64,000 bases of DNA from Streptomyces sp. PR69 (GCF_026420845.1 NZ_JAOWCB010000001.1:345107-409106); one strand, 5' to 3'; shown: positions 42,745-52,055, counted from the first letter of the stretch. Numbers and translations: made by a program. Notes: a model not told the origin generated them from the sequence alone.

Positions 42745-43393
42745 ACGGATAGCTCCCCGCCTCCGCGGCCGCCGCCTCGCCGTCGCCGCCGCGGACCGCC
42801 TCGACCAGCCGGGCGTGGTCCATGTGGTTCTCCGGGCGCAGTTCGCCGCCCACATCCCCGCGCAGCCAGTCGCGCAGCAGATCGCCCAGATCCGCATAGA
42901 GCTCCGTGAGCACCTCGTTGTGCGAGGCGGCCACCACTGCCAGATGGAAGGTGGTGTCGGCGGAGACGAAGCGCTCCGCGTCCCCCGCGGCCCATGCCTC
43001 TTCGCGGCGGGCGAGCAGGGTGTCCAGCTGCTTCAGGTCCTTCTCGGTGCGCCGCTCGGCGGCTAGCCGTGCCGCCGAGGATTCCAGGGTGGAGCGCAGC
43101 TCGGCGATATGCCGGGGGTCGGCGTCGGCGAAGCGGCGGTGCATGACCCCCGCGAGTTCGCTGGTCGCCATGACATACGTCCCCGAGCCCTGGCGGATGT
43201 CCAGCAGGCCGTTGTGAGCGAGCGCCCGCACGGCCTCGCGCACGGTGTTGCGGGCCACGCCGAGCTGCTCGACCAGCTCGGGTTCGGTCGGAATCCGCGA
43301 GCCCACGGGCCATTCGCCCGACGTGATCTGGTTCCGCAGCTCGGCGATCACCTGATCCGAGAGTGCGGAACGCCGGGGTGAGCTCAGCGCCAT
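42707..43393 (-). CDS. FadR-family (GntR) transcriptional regulator
   Basis: The 228-residue protein has an N-terminal winged helix (about 10-72; RIPTEPELVEQLGVARNTVREAVRAL) and a C-terminal FCD helical domain with the ligand-binding residues in FHLAVVAASHN. It is divergent from the MFS carrier gene, so it most likely controls that gene and itself. ATG 43393 follows AAGGAG. Confidence 0.92.
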   Translation of the reverse strand: MALSSPRRSALSDQVIAELRNQITSGEWPVGSRIPTEPELVEQLGVARNTVREAVRALAHNGLLDIRQGSGTYVMATSELAGVMHRRFADADPRHIAELRSTLESSAARLAAERRTEKDLKQLDTLLARREEAWAAGDAERFVSADTTFHLAVVAASHNEVLTELYADLGDLLRDWLRGDVGGELRPENHMDHARLVEAVRGGDGEAAAAEAGSYPFMCLRTAPPAGG

Positions 43394-43431
43394 CGTGTCG
43401 CTCCTTCTGCGAGCCGTGAGGGCAGGTCGGC

Positions 43432-43447
43432 GATTGGACAACCAATC
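43432..43447. promoter_or_regulatory. Candidate FadR-type operator between regulator and MFS genes
   Basis: GATTGG-ACAA-CCAATC is a perfect inverted repeat in the 70-base divergent region. It resembles the TGGNNNNACCA-type half sites of FCD-domain GntR regulators. A second loose palindrome (CCCAT...ATGGG) runs from 43450 to 43468. Confidence 0.55.
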
Positions 43448-43472
43448 ATCCCATGATTCTATGATGGGCGTC

Positions 43473-44822
43473 ATGCCCGACGAGACCGACACCCGGATCC
43501 AGACAGAGACACGCACGCAGCCCCGGCCACCGGCCCACGACCCGAGTCTGCGCGAGGACGCCTCCCGCGCGGCGGGCTACGCCACGGCCGGTTCCGATAC
43601 GCAGCCCTCCGTCTGGGTCGCCCGGCTTGTCATGGCCGGCATCGTCCTCGCCGCGCTCAACCTCCGGCCCGCCATCACCAGTCTCGGCGCCCTCCTCGAA
43701 GAGGTCCGCGTCGGGCTGCATATGAGCGGCAGCGTCGCCGGACTGCTCACCTCGGTGCCGACGCTCTGCTTCGCGGTCTTCGGCATCGCCGCGCCGCGGC
43801 TCGCCCGCCGCTTCGGCCCCGGCGCGGTCGTCTGCGCGGGCATGGCCGCGATCGCGACGGGACTGGCCGTCAGGCCCTTCGCCGACGCCACCCCCGCCTT
43901 CCTCGCCGCCAGCGCCCTCGCCCTGATGGGCATCGCCGTCAGCAACGTCCTGATGCCGGTGATCGTCAAGCGGTACTTCCCCGACCGCATCGGCTCCATG
44001 ACCGGGCTGTACTCCATGGCCCTGGCCCTCGGCACCTCCCTGGCCGCAGCCGTGACCGTCCCCATGACCCAGGCCCTGGGCGGCAGTTGGCGTGCGGGCC
44101 TCGGCATCTGGGCCGTGCTCGCCGCCGCCGCCGTACTGCCCTGGCTCGGGCTGGTCCGCGACCGCACGCCCGGCGCCGGAAGCCGGTACGGCTCCGAAGG
44201 CGCCCGGCGCGCCGATGAGGCGGCCGACGGGCCTGCCGCGGCTCCCCGCGTCATCCGCAGCCGCACCGCCTGGGCGCTCGCGGGCTTCTTCGGGCTCCAG
44301 GCCACCGGCGCGTACATCACCATGGGCTGGATGCCGCAGATCTTCCGTGACGCCGGGGTCTCGGCAGGCACGGCGGGGCTGCTGCTGGCCGTCACCATGG
44401 CCATGGGCGTGCCGCTGGCGTCCGTCATCCCCCGGCTGGCCGCCCGGATGCGGAACCAGGGCCCCATCGTCGTCGTCCTCGCCCTGTGCGGGCTCACCGG
44501 CTACCTCGGGCTCTTCCTCGCGCCCGCGGCAGGGGCCTGGGCCTGGGTGCTCCTGCTCGGCGTCGCCAACTGCGCCTTCCCGCTCGCCCTCACCATGATC
44601 GGCATGCGGGCCAGGACCGGCGCCGGCGTCGTACGGCTCTCGGCGTTCGCCCAGTCCGTGGGCTATCTGATCTCCATCCCCGGGCCGACCCTCGTGGGCG
44701 CGCTCTACCAGCACAGCGGCGGCTGGGGGCTGCCGCTGGCCCTGATGGCGGGGCTGACGCTGCCGCAGATGGCCGTCGGGGTGCTGGCCGGCCGGGACCG
44801 GACGGTCGAGGACGAATGCTGA
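43473..44822 (+). CDS. MFS transporter, CynX/NimT (cyanate permease-like) family
   Basis: The protein has about 449 residues from ATG 43473 (ATG 43464 is also possible) and 12 hydrophobic helices after a ~45-residue disordered N terminus. LNLRPAITSLGALLEEVRVGLHMSG is the hallmark of the CynX/NimT family, whose members carry cyanate, nitroimidazoles or other small molecules. The substrate is unknown. A FadR-type regulator gene diverges from it, and a 38-residue partner gene follows after 17 bases. Confidence 0.9.
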   Translation: MPDETDTRIQTETRTQPRPPAHDPSLREDASRAAGYATAGSDTQPSVWVARLVMAGIVLAALNLRPAITSLGALLEEVRVGLHMSGSVAGLLTSVPTLCFAVFGIAAPRLARRFGPGAVVCAGMAAIATGLAVRPFADATPAFLAASALALMGIAVSNVLMPVIVKRYFPDRIGSMTGLYSMALALGTSLAAAVTVPMTQALGGSWRAGLGIWAVLAAAAVLPWLGLVRDRTPGAGSRYGSEGARRADEAADGPAAAPRVIRSRTAWALAGFFGLQATGAYITMGWMPQIFRDAGVSAGTAGLLLAVTMAMGVPLASVIPRLAARMRNQGPIVVVLALCGLTGYLGLFLAPAAGAWAWVLLLGVANCAFPLALTMIGMRARTGAGVVRLSAFAQSVGYLISIPGPTLVGALYQHSGGWGLPLALMAGLTLPQMAVGVLAGRDRTVEDEC

Positions 44823-44839
44823 GATGCGAGACTGGCGTC

Positions 44840-44956
44840 ATGCCTGTTCTCGACCCGAATCCGCCCCAGGGCCAGAAGAAGCTCCTCATGGTCTTCGGCG
44901 TGATGCTCGCCATCACCGTCGTCATCGGCGTGATCGCCTCCATCGCCGCGCCCTGA
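44840..44956 (+). CDS. SGM_5486 family transporter-associated mini-protein
   Basis: The 38-residue protein begins PVLDPNPPQGQKKLLMVFG and continues as one membrane helix (about 15-36). It matches my memory of the SGM_5486 family, found next to this MFS type. It is 17 bases downstream of the carrier gene and likely co-transcribed. It may be a small subunit or stabiliser of the carrier. Confidence 0.82.
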   Translation: MPVLDPNPPQGQKKLLMVFGVMLAITVVIGVIASIAAP

Positions 44957-45021
44957 CCGTGACGCCCTGACCGCGACGTCCTGACCGTGACGCGCTGACC
45001 GCGACGTCCTGACCGCGATGG
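44953..45021 (+). repeat. 14-base tandem repeat, about five copies
   Basis: The unit CTGACCGYGACGYC occurs five times (44953, 44967, 44981, 44995, 45009), beginning at the stop codon of the mini-protein gene. Alternating C/T changes suggest an older doublet expansion. No hairpin is obvious. Confidence 0.85.
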
Positions 45022-45229
45022 CCGCCGCGCCGCTGCCGCGGCCAACTGACCTCCGCGACGCCGTGCGGACGGCCGCCCCGGACCCGACGGGGTAGGGCTG
45101 GCACCCCTGTCCCCTAGGGGGCAGGACTCAGGGTCAAGTGGGTGGGTTGCCGGATGGGCCGGCCGCAGTGTGATCCGTACGTTGGATGCAGTTCCCCACC
45201 ACTGCACCCCGAGATCTACGGAGGCGGCC

Positions 45230-45511
45230 ATGTCGGCCCATGCGCACATCAGGACCCGCCGCCCCCGCACCCGTCTCCGTAGCCCCCGCGTCCCCCATGT
45301 CCCCGGCATCCCCCGTATCACCCGCGCCGGCCGCAGGCCCATAGTCCTGGGCGGCGCGGACGCCCGGCTGCCGTGGTGGGCCCTCGCCCTGCCGCTGATC
45401 GCCTTCGTCTGCCTCCTCGCGCTCATCTTGGACGGAGGGCGGGCGGAGGCCGCGGGAGACCCTGCCCTCGGCAGACTCCTTGAGCACATACGGCAGACGT
45501 TCACCGGCTGA
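45230..45511 (+). CDS. Small single-TM basic protein, unknown
   Basis: The 93-residue protein has an Arg/Pro-rich N terminus (RTRRPRTRLRSPR...), one membrane helix at about 49-66 (WALALPLIAFVCLLALIL) and a short outward tail. I do not recognise it. GGAGGCGGCC precedes ATG 45230. Confidence 0.65.
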   Translation: MSAHAHIRTRRPRTRLRSPRVPHVPGIPRITRAGRRPIVLGGADARLPWWALALPLIAFVCLLALILDGGRAEAAGDPALGRLLEHIRQTFTG

Positions 45512-45598
45512 CGGCCCCGATGATCATCGTTCACCCGTCACGGGGGAGGTCGTCAACACCCTGCGCCCCGTGGCGCGTTTCATGCGAAGCTGGGACGC

Positions 45599-46117
45599 AT
45601 GAGCGTCGCAGAACTCCGCAGGATTGTCCTCTTCCGGCATGCCAAGGCCGACTGGCCACAGGTGTCCGACCACGAGCGACCGCTCGCCGAGCGGGGCCGC
45701 AAGGACGCCCCGGTCGCCGGGCGCAAGCTGGCGGACACCGGCATCTCCTTCGATCTGGCCCTCTGCTCGACCGCCACCCGGACCCGTGAGACCTGGAAGC
45801 TCGCCGTACAGGAGTTCCCGCGCCGGCCGAAGACCGTCTATGAGGAGCGGGTCTACGAGGCGTCACCCGGTGAGCTGATCGCCGTGCTCAACGAAATCCC
45901 GGACGATGTGCAGAACGCCCTCCTCATCGGCCACAACCCCGGGGTGCAGGGCCTCGCCGAGATCCTCTCCTCGGCATCGGAGGGCGACGCCGGCGAGCGG
46001 ATGGCCCACCGCGGCTTCCCGACCTCCGCGTTTGCGGTGATCTCGTTCAGCGGCGCCTGGAAGTCGCTGGAGCCCGGCGTCGGCACGCTGGTCGACTACT
46101 GGGCGCCGTCCAAGTAG
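45599..46117 (+). CDS. sixA: SixA-like phosphohistidine phosphatase
   Basis: The 172-residue histidine phosphatase has the catalytic RHAKA (about 13-17) and the second catalytic histidine in LLIGHNPG (about 108-115). SixA relatives remove phosphate from phosphohistidine on signalling or PTS proteins. It is a single-gene unit with a strong terminator right after it. Confidence 0.9.
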   Translation: MSVAELRRIVLFRHAKADWPQVSDHERPLAERGRKDAPVAGRKLADTGISFDLALCSTATRTRETWKLAVQEFPRRPKTVYEERVYEASPGELIAVLNEIPDDVQNALLIGHNPGVQGLAEILSSASEGDAGERMAHRGFPTSAFAVISFSGAWKSLEPGVGTLVDYWAPSK

Positions 46118-46147
46118 CCGGTCCGCGCCCCATCGGCGCGGAACAGG

Positions 46148-46182
46148 CCGAGTCCCGGCGCCGGGGCGGCGCCGGGACTCGG
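46148..46182 (+). terminator. Strong hairpin after sixA
   Basis: A perfect 15-bp stem (CCGAGTCCCGGCGCC / GGCGCCGGGACTCGG) with a five-base loop lies between convergent genes. Confidence 0.85.
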
Positions 46183-46263
46183 TTCGCTCAGCCGGGGACC
46201 GGCCCTGTCGGCGTGTGCGTCCGGCTCCGGCCCTCGCGCGGCTGAGTTCGCATCGTGGGCGGC

Positions 46264-47475
46264 TCAGTCCCCGTCGACGTCCGCCGCCTCGACCTCTTCG
46301 CGGGTGATGCCCAGCAGATACAGCACCGTGTCCAGAAACGGCACATTGACCGCGGTGTGCGCGGCCTCGCGGACCACCGGCTTCGCATTGAAGGCGACGC
46401 CCAGACCGGCCGCGTTCAGCATGTCCAGGTCGTTGGCGCCATCGCCGATCGCCACGGTCTGCGCCAGAGGCACGCCCGCCTCCGCCGCGAACCGGCGCAG
46501 CAGCCGCGCCTTGCCCGCACGGTCCACGACTTCGCCGACGACCCGGCCCGTGAACTTCCCGTCCACGATCTCCAGTGTGTTCGCCGAGGCGAAGTCCAGC
46601 CCGAGGCGATCCTTCAGATCATCGGTGACCTGGGTGAAGCCGCCCGAGACGACGCCGACTTGGTAACCGAGCCGCTTGAGCGTGCGGATCAGGGTCCTGG
46701 CGCCCGGAGTCAGCGTGACCTCCGTGCGCACCTTCTCCACGACGGACGCGTCGAGCCCGGCGAGCAGCGCGACCCGGGCGTGCAGCGACTGTTCAAAGTC
46801 CAGCTCACCCCGCATTGCGGCGGCGGTCACCTCGGCGACCTCCTTCTCACAGCCTGCGTGCGCGGCAAACAGCTCGATGACCTCGTCCTGGATGAGCGTC
46901 GAGTCGACGTCCATCACCACCAGCCGCTGTGCCCTGCGGTGCAGCCCGGCGGAGACCACGGCCACATCGACGCCGATCTCCGCGGCCTCGGTGGCCAGGG
47001 CCGTGCGCAGCGGTTCGGTCTCCACACCGGAGATATCGAACTCCACGGCTGTGACGGGGTACTTCGCCAGCCGGAAGATACGGTCGATATTGCCGCCCGC
47101 GCCGGTGATCCTCGCCGCTATGGCGGCGGTGGACTCCGCGGTGAGCGGGTGCCCCAGCACGGTGACATGGGAACGGCCGCTGCCGCGCGGCCGGTTGTCG
47201 CCGGTGCCGGAGATGATCTCAGCCTGGAGCTGGAGGGAGTCCGCCCAGCTGTGCACGGTGGCGCGCAGCTCGCCCTCGGCGGTCGCACCGCCGGCCGGTG
47301 CCGTGACCAGTGCGCACAGCATCAGGCGGCCGCGGGCGACGACCTGCTCGATGTCGACGACCTCGACGGAGTAGGCGGCGAGGGTGTCAAAGAGGCCGGC
47401 GGTGATGCCGGGACGGTCCTTCCCGAAGATTTTCACGAGAAGGGTGCGTGCGGCTGGGGTCTGCGATGCGCTCAT
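46264..47475 (-). CDS. serB: Phosphoserine phosphatase SerB with N-terminal ACT domains
   Basis: The 403-residue protein makes L-serine from phosphoserine. The N-terminal ~175 residues hold two ACT-type domains (VKIFGKDRPGITAGLFDTLA starts the first). The HAD domain has the nucleophile motif DVDSTL, then SGGFTQV and GDGANDLDML. The form is like mycobacterial SerB2, where ACT domains sense serine. ATG 47475 is the start; a much longer in-frame opening reaches 49278 but is noncoding there. Confidence 0.95.
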   Translation of the reverse strand: MSASQTPAARTLLVKIFGKDRPGITAGLFDTLAAYSVEVVDIEQVVARGRLMLCALVTAPAGGATAEGELRATVHSWADSLQLQAEIISGTGDNRPRGSGRSHVTVLGHPLTAESTAAIAARITGAGGNIDRIFRLAKYPVTAVEFDISGVETEPLRTALATEAAEIGVDVAVVSAGLHRRAQRLVVMDVDSTLIQDEVIELFAAHAGCEKEVAEVTAAAMRGELDFEQSLHARVALLAGLDASVVEKVRTEVTLTPGARTLIRTLKRLGYQVGVVSGGFTQVTDDLKDRLGLDFASANTLEIVDGKFTGRVVGEVVDRAGKARLLRRFAAEAGVPLAQTVAIGDGANDLDMLNAAGLGVAFNAKPVVREAAHTAVNVPFLDTVLYLLGITREEVEAADVDGD

Positions 47476-47684
47476 GGTGTTTCCACCGTATCGGGCATAC
47501 GGGCGACCGACCTCCCCCGTCCCGCCACCCGGACAGCCCCGGACCACATTGTCCCCCGCCGTTTCCCCGGACTTCCACGACGGTTCCCGCACCGTGCGCC
47601 TTCCGGGCCCGGCCCTTGGGCGCGCCGGTCCCCGCGGGGGCGCGGGCCCGCGCGGACAAGGCCCCGCACCCCGGGCGCGCCCGT

Positions 47685-49166
47685 TCACCCACTCCCGCGT
47701 CCGCGCCCGTCCCACCTCCCCGGCAGCCGCAGATACGGGTTGGTGTCCGGGTTCGGCGCCCGGTACGAGGGGGCCGACGGCTGGTACGGCCCCGGAGCGT
47801 CCGGGGCCGTACCGCGGGGCTCGCCCCGCATCAGGGCGTACACCAGCAGCCCCCCGGCCGCCCCCGCCCCGGCGCCCCACATCGCGCCCAGCAGCGCTGC
47901 CACCCCGATCGCCCCCCGCAGCGAGACCTCCGCGCCCACGGTGTCGATGCCCAGCACGGACAGCGACGCGTCCACCGACACTCCCGTCAGCCACACCAGC
48001 AGCGCCAGCCCCGCCCCTGCCGCCAGTCCAAGCCGCAGCGCCGTACGTGCGGTGAAACGGAGTGCCGAGCAGCCCCACGCCTCCGCGCCCCAGGAGCGTT
48101 CCGCCGCCAGGACCCCCGCGCAGAGCATCGCCACGCCCGCCGCGACGGCGAGCAGCCACACCCGGCCGTCCAGCTCGGCCAGCCGGCCCACGGTCACCGG
48201 GCCGGTGGACCCCGAAGAGACCAGCAGGTCGTCCAGCGGGTGCGGCAGCACCCGCTCCAGGCCACCGGTCACCCGGCCCTCCCAGGGCACGAAGAGCCCG
48301 AGCGACAGACCGACCCACACGCCGTTCGGCGCGCCGAGCACGGCGGCTCCGGCGATCCGTCCGGGGTTCTCGTCGCCGATCGCCGCGTACCCCGCCGCCG
48401 CGTACCCGGCGAGCACCGCCGTCAGCGCGACCGTCACCGCCGCCGACACCGCGGGCCGCACCTTCCGCACGGCCTCCCACATCGCGCCCCGCGGCAGCGG
48501 GGTGCGGCGCGAGGCCAGCAGGGCGAGCGTCAGCACGCCGAGGACCCATACCGCCGCGCCGGCCAGCGAGTCCGCCGTGTTGACGCTGTAGCCCACGGCG
48601 GCCTCGGCCGCCACCCGCTCCCCGGCCCCGCCGGGGAGCAGATCGCCCACCACGGGCAGGTCCACGGAGGGGACCTCCACCTCCAGACCGTCGATGGTGA
48701 CGACGTCGTGCCCCGCCCACGCCAGCCCGCCCGCTGCCGTCACGAAGAGCACCGTCACCGCGGTCGCGCGGGCGAACAGCTCCCGCGCCGCCAGATGCAC
48801 GGCGTACGGCCGCACCCTGCGCAGCGACCGCAGAAAGACGTACGCGAGGAGCACCGCCCCGACCAGCCCCACCCCGAGTGGCGTGATATCGACGGCTGTC
48901 CGCGCCTGCGCGCCGCCGTCGATGCCGAAGGCGGACACATCGCCGGTCGGCGTCACCGAGCCGCCGATCGCGAGCACCACCGCGGCGGCGGTCATCGGCC
49001 CCAGCGCGGCGGTCGCATCGGCCCCCAGCAGATGCAGCCCCAGCGCCGCCGCACCTGCCATGCCCGCCAGCGCCCAGCTCACCGCGGCGACCGCCGACAG
49101 CAGTACGCTGCCCCACCGCACCGAAGGCGTCCGGCGGCCGGTGTCGTCGTTTGTGCCAGAGTCCAT
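47685..49166 (-). CDS. Streptophobe family multi-spanning membrane protein
   Basis: The 493-residue protein has about ten hydrophobic segments and a Pro-rich C-terminal tail (QPSAPSYRAPNPDTNPYLRL). Length, layout and tail match the streptophobe family, which is restricted to Streptomyces relatives. Function is unknown. ATG 49166 follows GGGGGG. It diverges from the FHA-ABC gene. Confidence 0.85.
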   Translation of the reverse strand: MDSGTNDDTGRRTPSVRWGSVLLSAVAAVSWALAGMAGAAALGLHLLGADATAALGPMTAAAVVLAIGGSVTPTGDVSAFGIDGGAQARTAVDITPLGVGLVGAVLLAYVFLRSLRRVRPYAVHLAARELFARATAVTVLFVTAAGGLAWAGHDVVTIDGLEVEVPSVDLPVVGDLLPGGAGERVAAEAAVGYSVNTADSLAGAAVWVLGVLTLALLASRRTPLPRGAMWEAVRKVRPAVSAAVTVALTAVLAGYAAAGYAAIGDENPGRIAGAAVLGAPNGVWVGLSLGLFVPWEGRVTGGLERVLPHPLDDLLVSSGSTGPVTVGRLAELDGRVWLLAVAAGVAMLCAGVLAAERSWGAEAWGCSALRFTARTALRLGLAAGAGLALLVWLTGVSVDASLSVLGIDTVGAEVSLRGAIGVAALLGAMWGAGAGAAGGLLVYALMRGEPRGTAPDAPGPYQPSAPSYRAPNPDTNPYLRLPGRWDGRGRGSG

Positions 49167-49200
49167 CCGGACCCCCCGATCCCCCCACTGGGATTTGACC

Positions 49201-49335
49201 CAGTTGTCCCCAACTGCGCATGATCCATGCGCAGTCATGGGTTCTCATCACTCTCCGGGGGAGTTTCTCCCCCGTCAACGGCCATCCCGAACAGGCTCTT
49301 CACAGGCCCGGCTTTCGGTTGGGGGACCGGGCCTG
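49201..49335. promoter_or_regulatory. Cluster of palindromes in the divergent region
   Basis: Three perfect inverted repeats lie in 135 bases: CAGTTG-TCCC-CAACTG (49201-49216), ACTGCGCAT-GATCC-ATGCGCAGT (49213-49235) and CAGGCCCGG-N15-CCGGGCCTG (49303-49335). A TAGACT -10-like box for the plus-strand gene is at 49365-49370. They could be operators or RNA hairpins. Confidence 0.55.
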
Positions 49336-49402
49336 AAATAGTTCCCCCCGATGTTCGCCATCCCTAGACTCCCTGTGATGGGGGTCACTCGGGGGACAAC
49401 TA

Positions 49403-51988
49403 GTGGGGCATGGAGTGCCGGAACTCGTACTGGAATTGAACGGAAGGACCTGGACTCTCGATCCGTCCAGGACATACACCCTGGGACGTGATCCGCAGGG
49501 CGATCTGGCGGTCGAGGACGCCAGGGTCTCGTGGCGGCACGCCACCCTCAGCTGGGGCGGCCGCAGTTGGGTGATCGAGGATCACGGCAGCACCAACGGC
49601 ACCTATGTGCACGGTCAGCGGATCCATCAGATGGAGATCGGCCCCGGCACAGCCGTGTACTTGGGCAACGCCACCGACGGCCCGCGGATGAGTCTGTCCG
49701 CCGCCGCGCCCGCGCAGCAGGCGCCCGCGCCGGCGCACGCACAGGCGACACAGGCGGCCCCGCCCCAGCAGCAGGGCTGGCAGCAGCCGCCCCCTCAGCA
49801 GCCGGCGCAGCACCAGCCGCAGCATCGGGCGGCGCAGCACCAGGCCCCGCCCCACCAGTGGCAGCAGCCTCAGCAGCACGCCGCCGCTGCCGCCGCGGCG
49901 GCGCAGCATCAGGTGCCGCACCAGCAGTCGGGCCACGCAGGGTCCGGCGCCGCCGCGGGGGCGCCGCCGGTCTACGGCGACCGCAGCCCGACCACGTTCC
50001 ACCAGCTCGCCCTCGGCCGTGTGATGCGCATCGGCCGTGCGCTGGAGAACGAACTGGTCGTCTCGGACCTCCAGGTCTCGCGCCACCACGCGGAGTTCAC
50101 GGCCACGCCGGACGGCCGCTTCGAGATCCGCGACCTCGGCTCCCACAACGGCACGTATGTCAACGGCCAGCCGATGGCCAAGTCCTCCTCCGTCGTCATC
50201 GGCCCGAACGACATCGTCGGCGTGGGCCACTCCGCCTTCCGGATCGTCGGCGACCGCCTGGAGGAGTTCGTCGACACCGGCGAGGTCTCCTTCTCCGCCC
50301 GCCATCTCACGGTGACGGTCGACGGCGGCAAGCAGATCCTCAAGGACGTCAGTTTCGGCGTCCCGGAGAAGTCGCTGATCGGCGTCATCGGCCCGTCGGG
50401 CTCCGGAAAGTCCACGCTGCTCAAGGCGCTCACCGGCTACCGGCCCGCCGACCAGGGCGATGTCCTGTACGACAACCGCAGCCTCTACAAGCAGTTCGCC
50501 GAGCTGCGCCAGCGCATCGGTCTGGTCCCGCAGGACGACATCCTGCACAAGGAGCTGACCGTCCGCACCGCCCTGAGGTACGCGGCCAAGCTCCGCTTTC
50601 CCGGCGACACCGCCGCGGCGGAGCGCGAGGCCCGCATCGACGAGGTGCTGCGCGAGCTGAAGCTCGACATCCACAAGGAGAAGAAGGTCACCGCCCTCTC
50701 CGGCGGCCAGCGCAAGCGCGTCTCGGTCGCCCTGGAGCTGCTGACCAAGCCTTCGCTGATCTTCCTGGACGAGCCGACGTCCGGCCTCGACCCGGGCATG
50801 GACCGCGATGTCATGCAGCTGCTGCGCGGTCTCGCCGACGACGGGCGCACCGTCCTCGTCGTCACCCACTCCGTGGCCGAGCTGGCGCTGTGCGACAAGC
50901 TCCTCGTCATGGCCCCCGGCGGCTCCGTCGCCTACTTCGGCCCGCCCGACGAGGCGCTGAACTTCTTCGGCTACAGCACCTGGGCCGATGTGTTCTCCGC
51001 CTTCGAGAACTACCGCGACTACGACTGGGCCGGACGCTGGAAGGGCTCACAGCACTACCAGCTCTACGCCGCGGACATCGACGCGGTCGCCGCACAGTCC
51101 GTAACGATGCCGCCCGCCCAGGCGATGCGCCCGCCGAAGCCGCAGGGCTGGTTCGCCCAGCTGTGGACGCTGATGCGCCGCTATGCCTCGGTGATCGCGT
51201 CCGACAAGGGCTTTATGGCCCTGATGGTGATCCTGCCGGCCGTCCTCGGCCTGGTCTCCGTCGTCATCCCGGCGGACTTCGGCCTCGCCCCGCCCACGCC
51301 GCCGAGTAAGTTCAACGGCGACGCGGGCACGATCATGCTGATCCTCGCGGTCGGCATGTGCTTCTCCGGAGCGGCCAACTCCGTACGAGAACTGATCAAG
51401 GAACGGGTCATCTATGAACGGGAACGGGCCACCGGTCTGTCCCGGTCGGCCTATCTGATGTCCAAGGTGATCGTTCTCGGTCTGATCACCGCGCTGCAGG
51501 GCGTGATCATCTGCGGCATCGGCTTCGCCAGCCGCGAGCTGCCGCCCGAGGGCCTGGTCATGCCTCCGGCCGTCGAGATCTGCCTCGTCGTCATCGCGCT
51601 CGGCTTCACCTCGATGATGTTCGGCCTGGTCATCTCCTCGCTGGTGAAGACCGCAGAGAAGACCATGCCGCTGCTGGTGATGTTCGCGATCGTCCAGGTC
51701 GTCTTCACCGGCATCCTGTTCCAGGTCTACGACTCGCCCGGCCTGGAGCAATTCGCCTGGCTGATGCCGTCCCGCTGGGCCATCGCCGGCGCCGCCACCA
51801 CGCTCGACCTGTCCCGGCTGATGCCGCCGTGGGACCCGAAGAACCCCACCAACTTCGACCCCCTGTGGGAGCCTGCCGCGGGCCAGTGGGGCCTCAACCT
51901 CACCATCCTGCTCGCCATCGGCGTGATCTGCGGCATCGCCGTCGCCCGTCTGCTGCGCCGCCACGAGCCCGAGGTGATGCGCAAGTAA
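49403..51988 (+). CDS. FHA-FHA-ABC ATPase-permease fusion (ABC-2 type)
   Basis: The 861-residue protein has FHA domain 1 (about 20-90; SWRH, STNGTYV), a Gln/Ala/Pro/His-rich linker (about 100-185), FHA domain 2 (about 205-280; SRHH, SHNGTYVNG), an ABC ATPase (about 295-530; Walker A GPSGSGKST 330-338, LSGGQ 432-436, LDEPTSGLD) and an ABC-2 permease with about six helices (from ~590). FHA domains read phosphothreonine, so Ser/Thr kinases probably control it. The mycobacterial relative is Rv1747. Its cargo is unknown. The start is GTG 49403 with GGGGGAC upstream. Confidence 0.95.
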   Translation: MGHGVPELVLELNGRTWTLDPSRTYTLGRDPQGDLAVEDARVSWRHATLSWGGRSWVIEDHGSTNGTYVHGQRIHQMEIGPGTAVYLGNATDGPRMSLSAAAPAQQAPAPAHAQATQAAPPQQQGWQQPPPQQPAQHQPQHRAAQHQAPPHQWQQPQQHAAAAAAAAQHQVPHQQSGHAGSGAAAGAPPVYGDRSPTTFHQLALGRVMRIGRALENELVVSDLQVSRHHAEFTATPDGRFEIRDLGSHNGTYVNGQPMAKSSSVVIGPNDIVGVGHSAFRIVGDRLEEFVDTGEVSFSARHLTVTVDGGKQILKDVSFGVPEKSLIGVIGPSGSGKSTLLKALTGYRPADQGDVLYDNRSLYKQFAELRQRIGLVPQDDILHKELTVRTALRYAAKLRFPGDTAAAEREARIDEVLRELKLDIHKEKKVTALSGGQRKRVSVALELLTKPSLIFLDEPTSGLDPGMDRDVMQLLRGLADDGRTVLVVTHSVAELALCDKLLVMAPGGSVAYFGPPDEALNFFGYSTWADVFSAFENYRDYDWAGRWKGSQHYQLYAADIDAVAAQSVTMPPAQAMRPPKPQGWFAQLWTLMRRYASVIASDKGFMALMVILPAVLGLVSVVIPADFGLAPPTPPSKFNGDAGTIMLILAVGMCFSGAANSVRELIKERVIYERERATGLSRSAYLMSKVIVLGLITALQGVIICGIGFASRELPPEGLVMPPAVEICLVVIALGFTSMMFGLVISSLVKTAEKTMPLLVMFAIVQVVFTGILFQVYDSPGLEQFAWLMPSRWAIAGAATTLDLSRLMPPWDPKNPTNFDPLWEPAAGQWGLNLTILLAIGVICGIAVARLLRRHEPEVMRK

Positions 51989-52014
51989 CCCGCCGTCCGA
52001 CACACATGCTGCAC

Positions 52015-52055
52015 GCCGAAGGGCGGCACCCCTGCTCGGGGCGCCGCCCTTCGGC
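52015..52055. terminator. Terminator between FHA-ABC and SLT genes
   Basis: A perfect 13-bp stem (GCCGAAGGGCGGC / GCCGCCCTTCGGC) surrounds a 15-base loop that can itself pair CCCC with GGGG. Confidence 0.85.

Noticed and set aside
46264..49278. SerB as a 1004-residue fusion protein
   Set aside because: The part upstream of ATG 47475 is in a different frame over the streptophobe gene and is Gly/Arg-rich noise; SerB begins at its normal N terminus.
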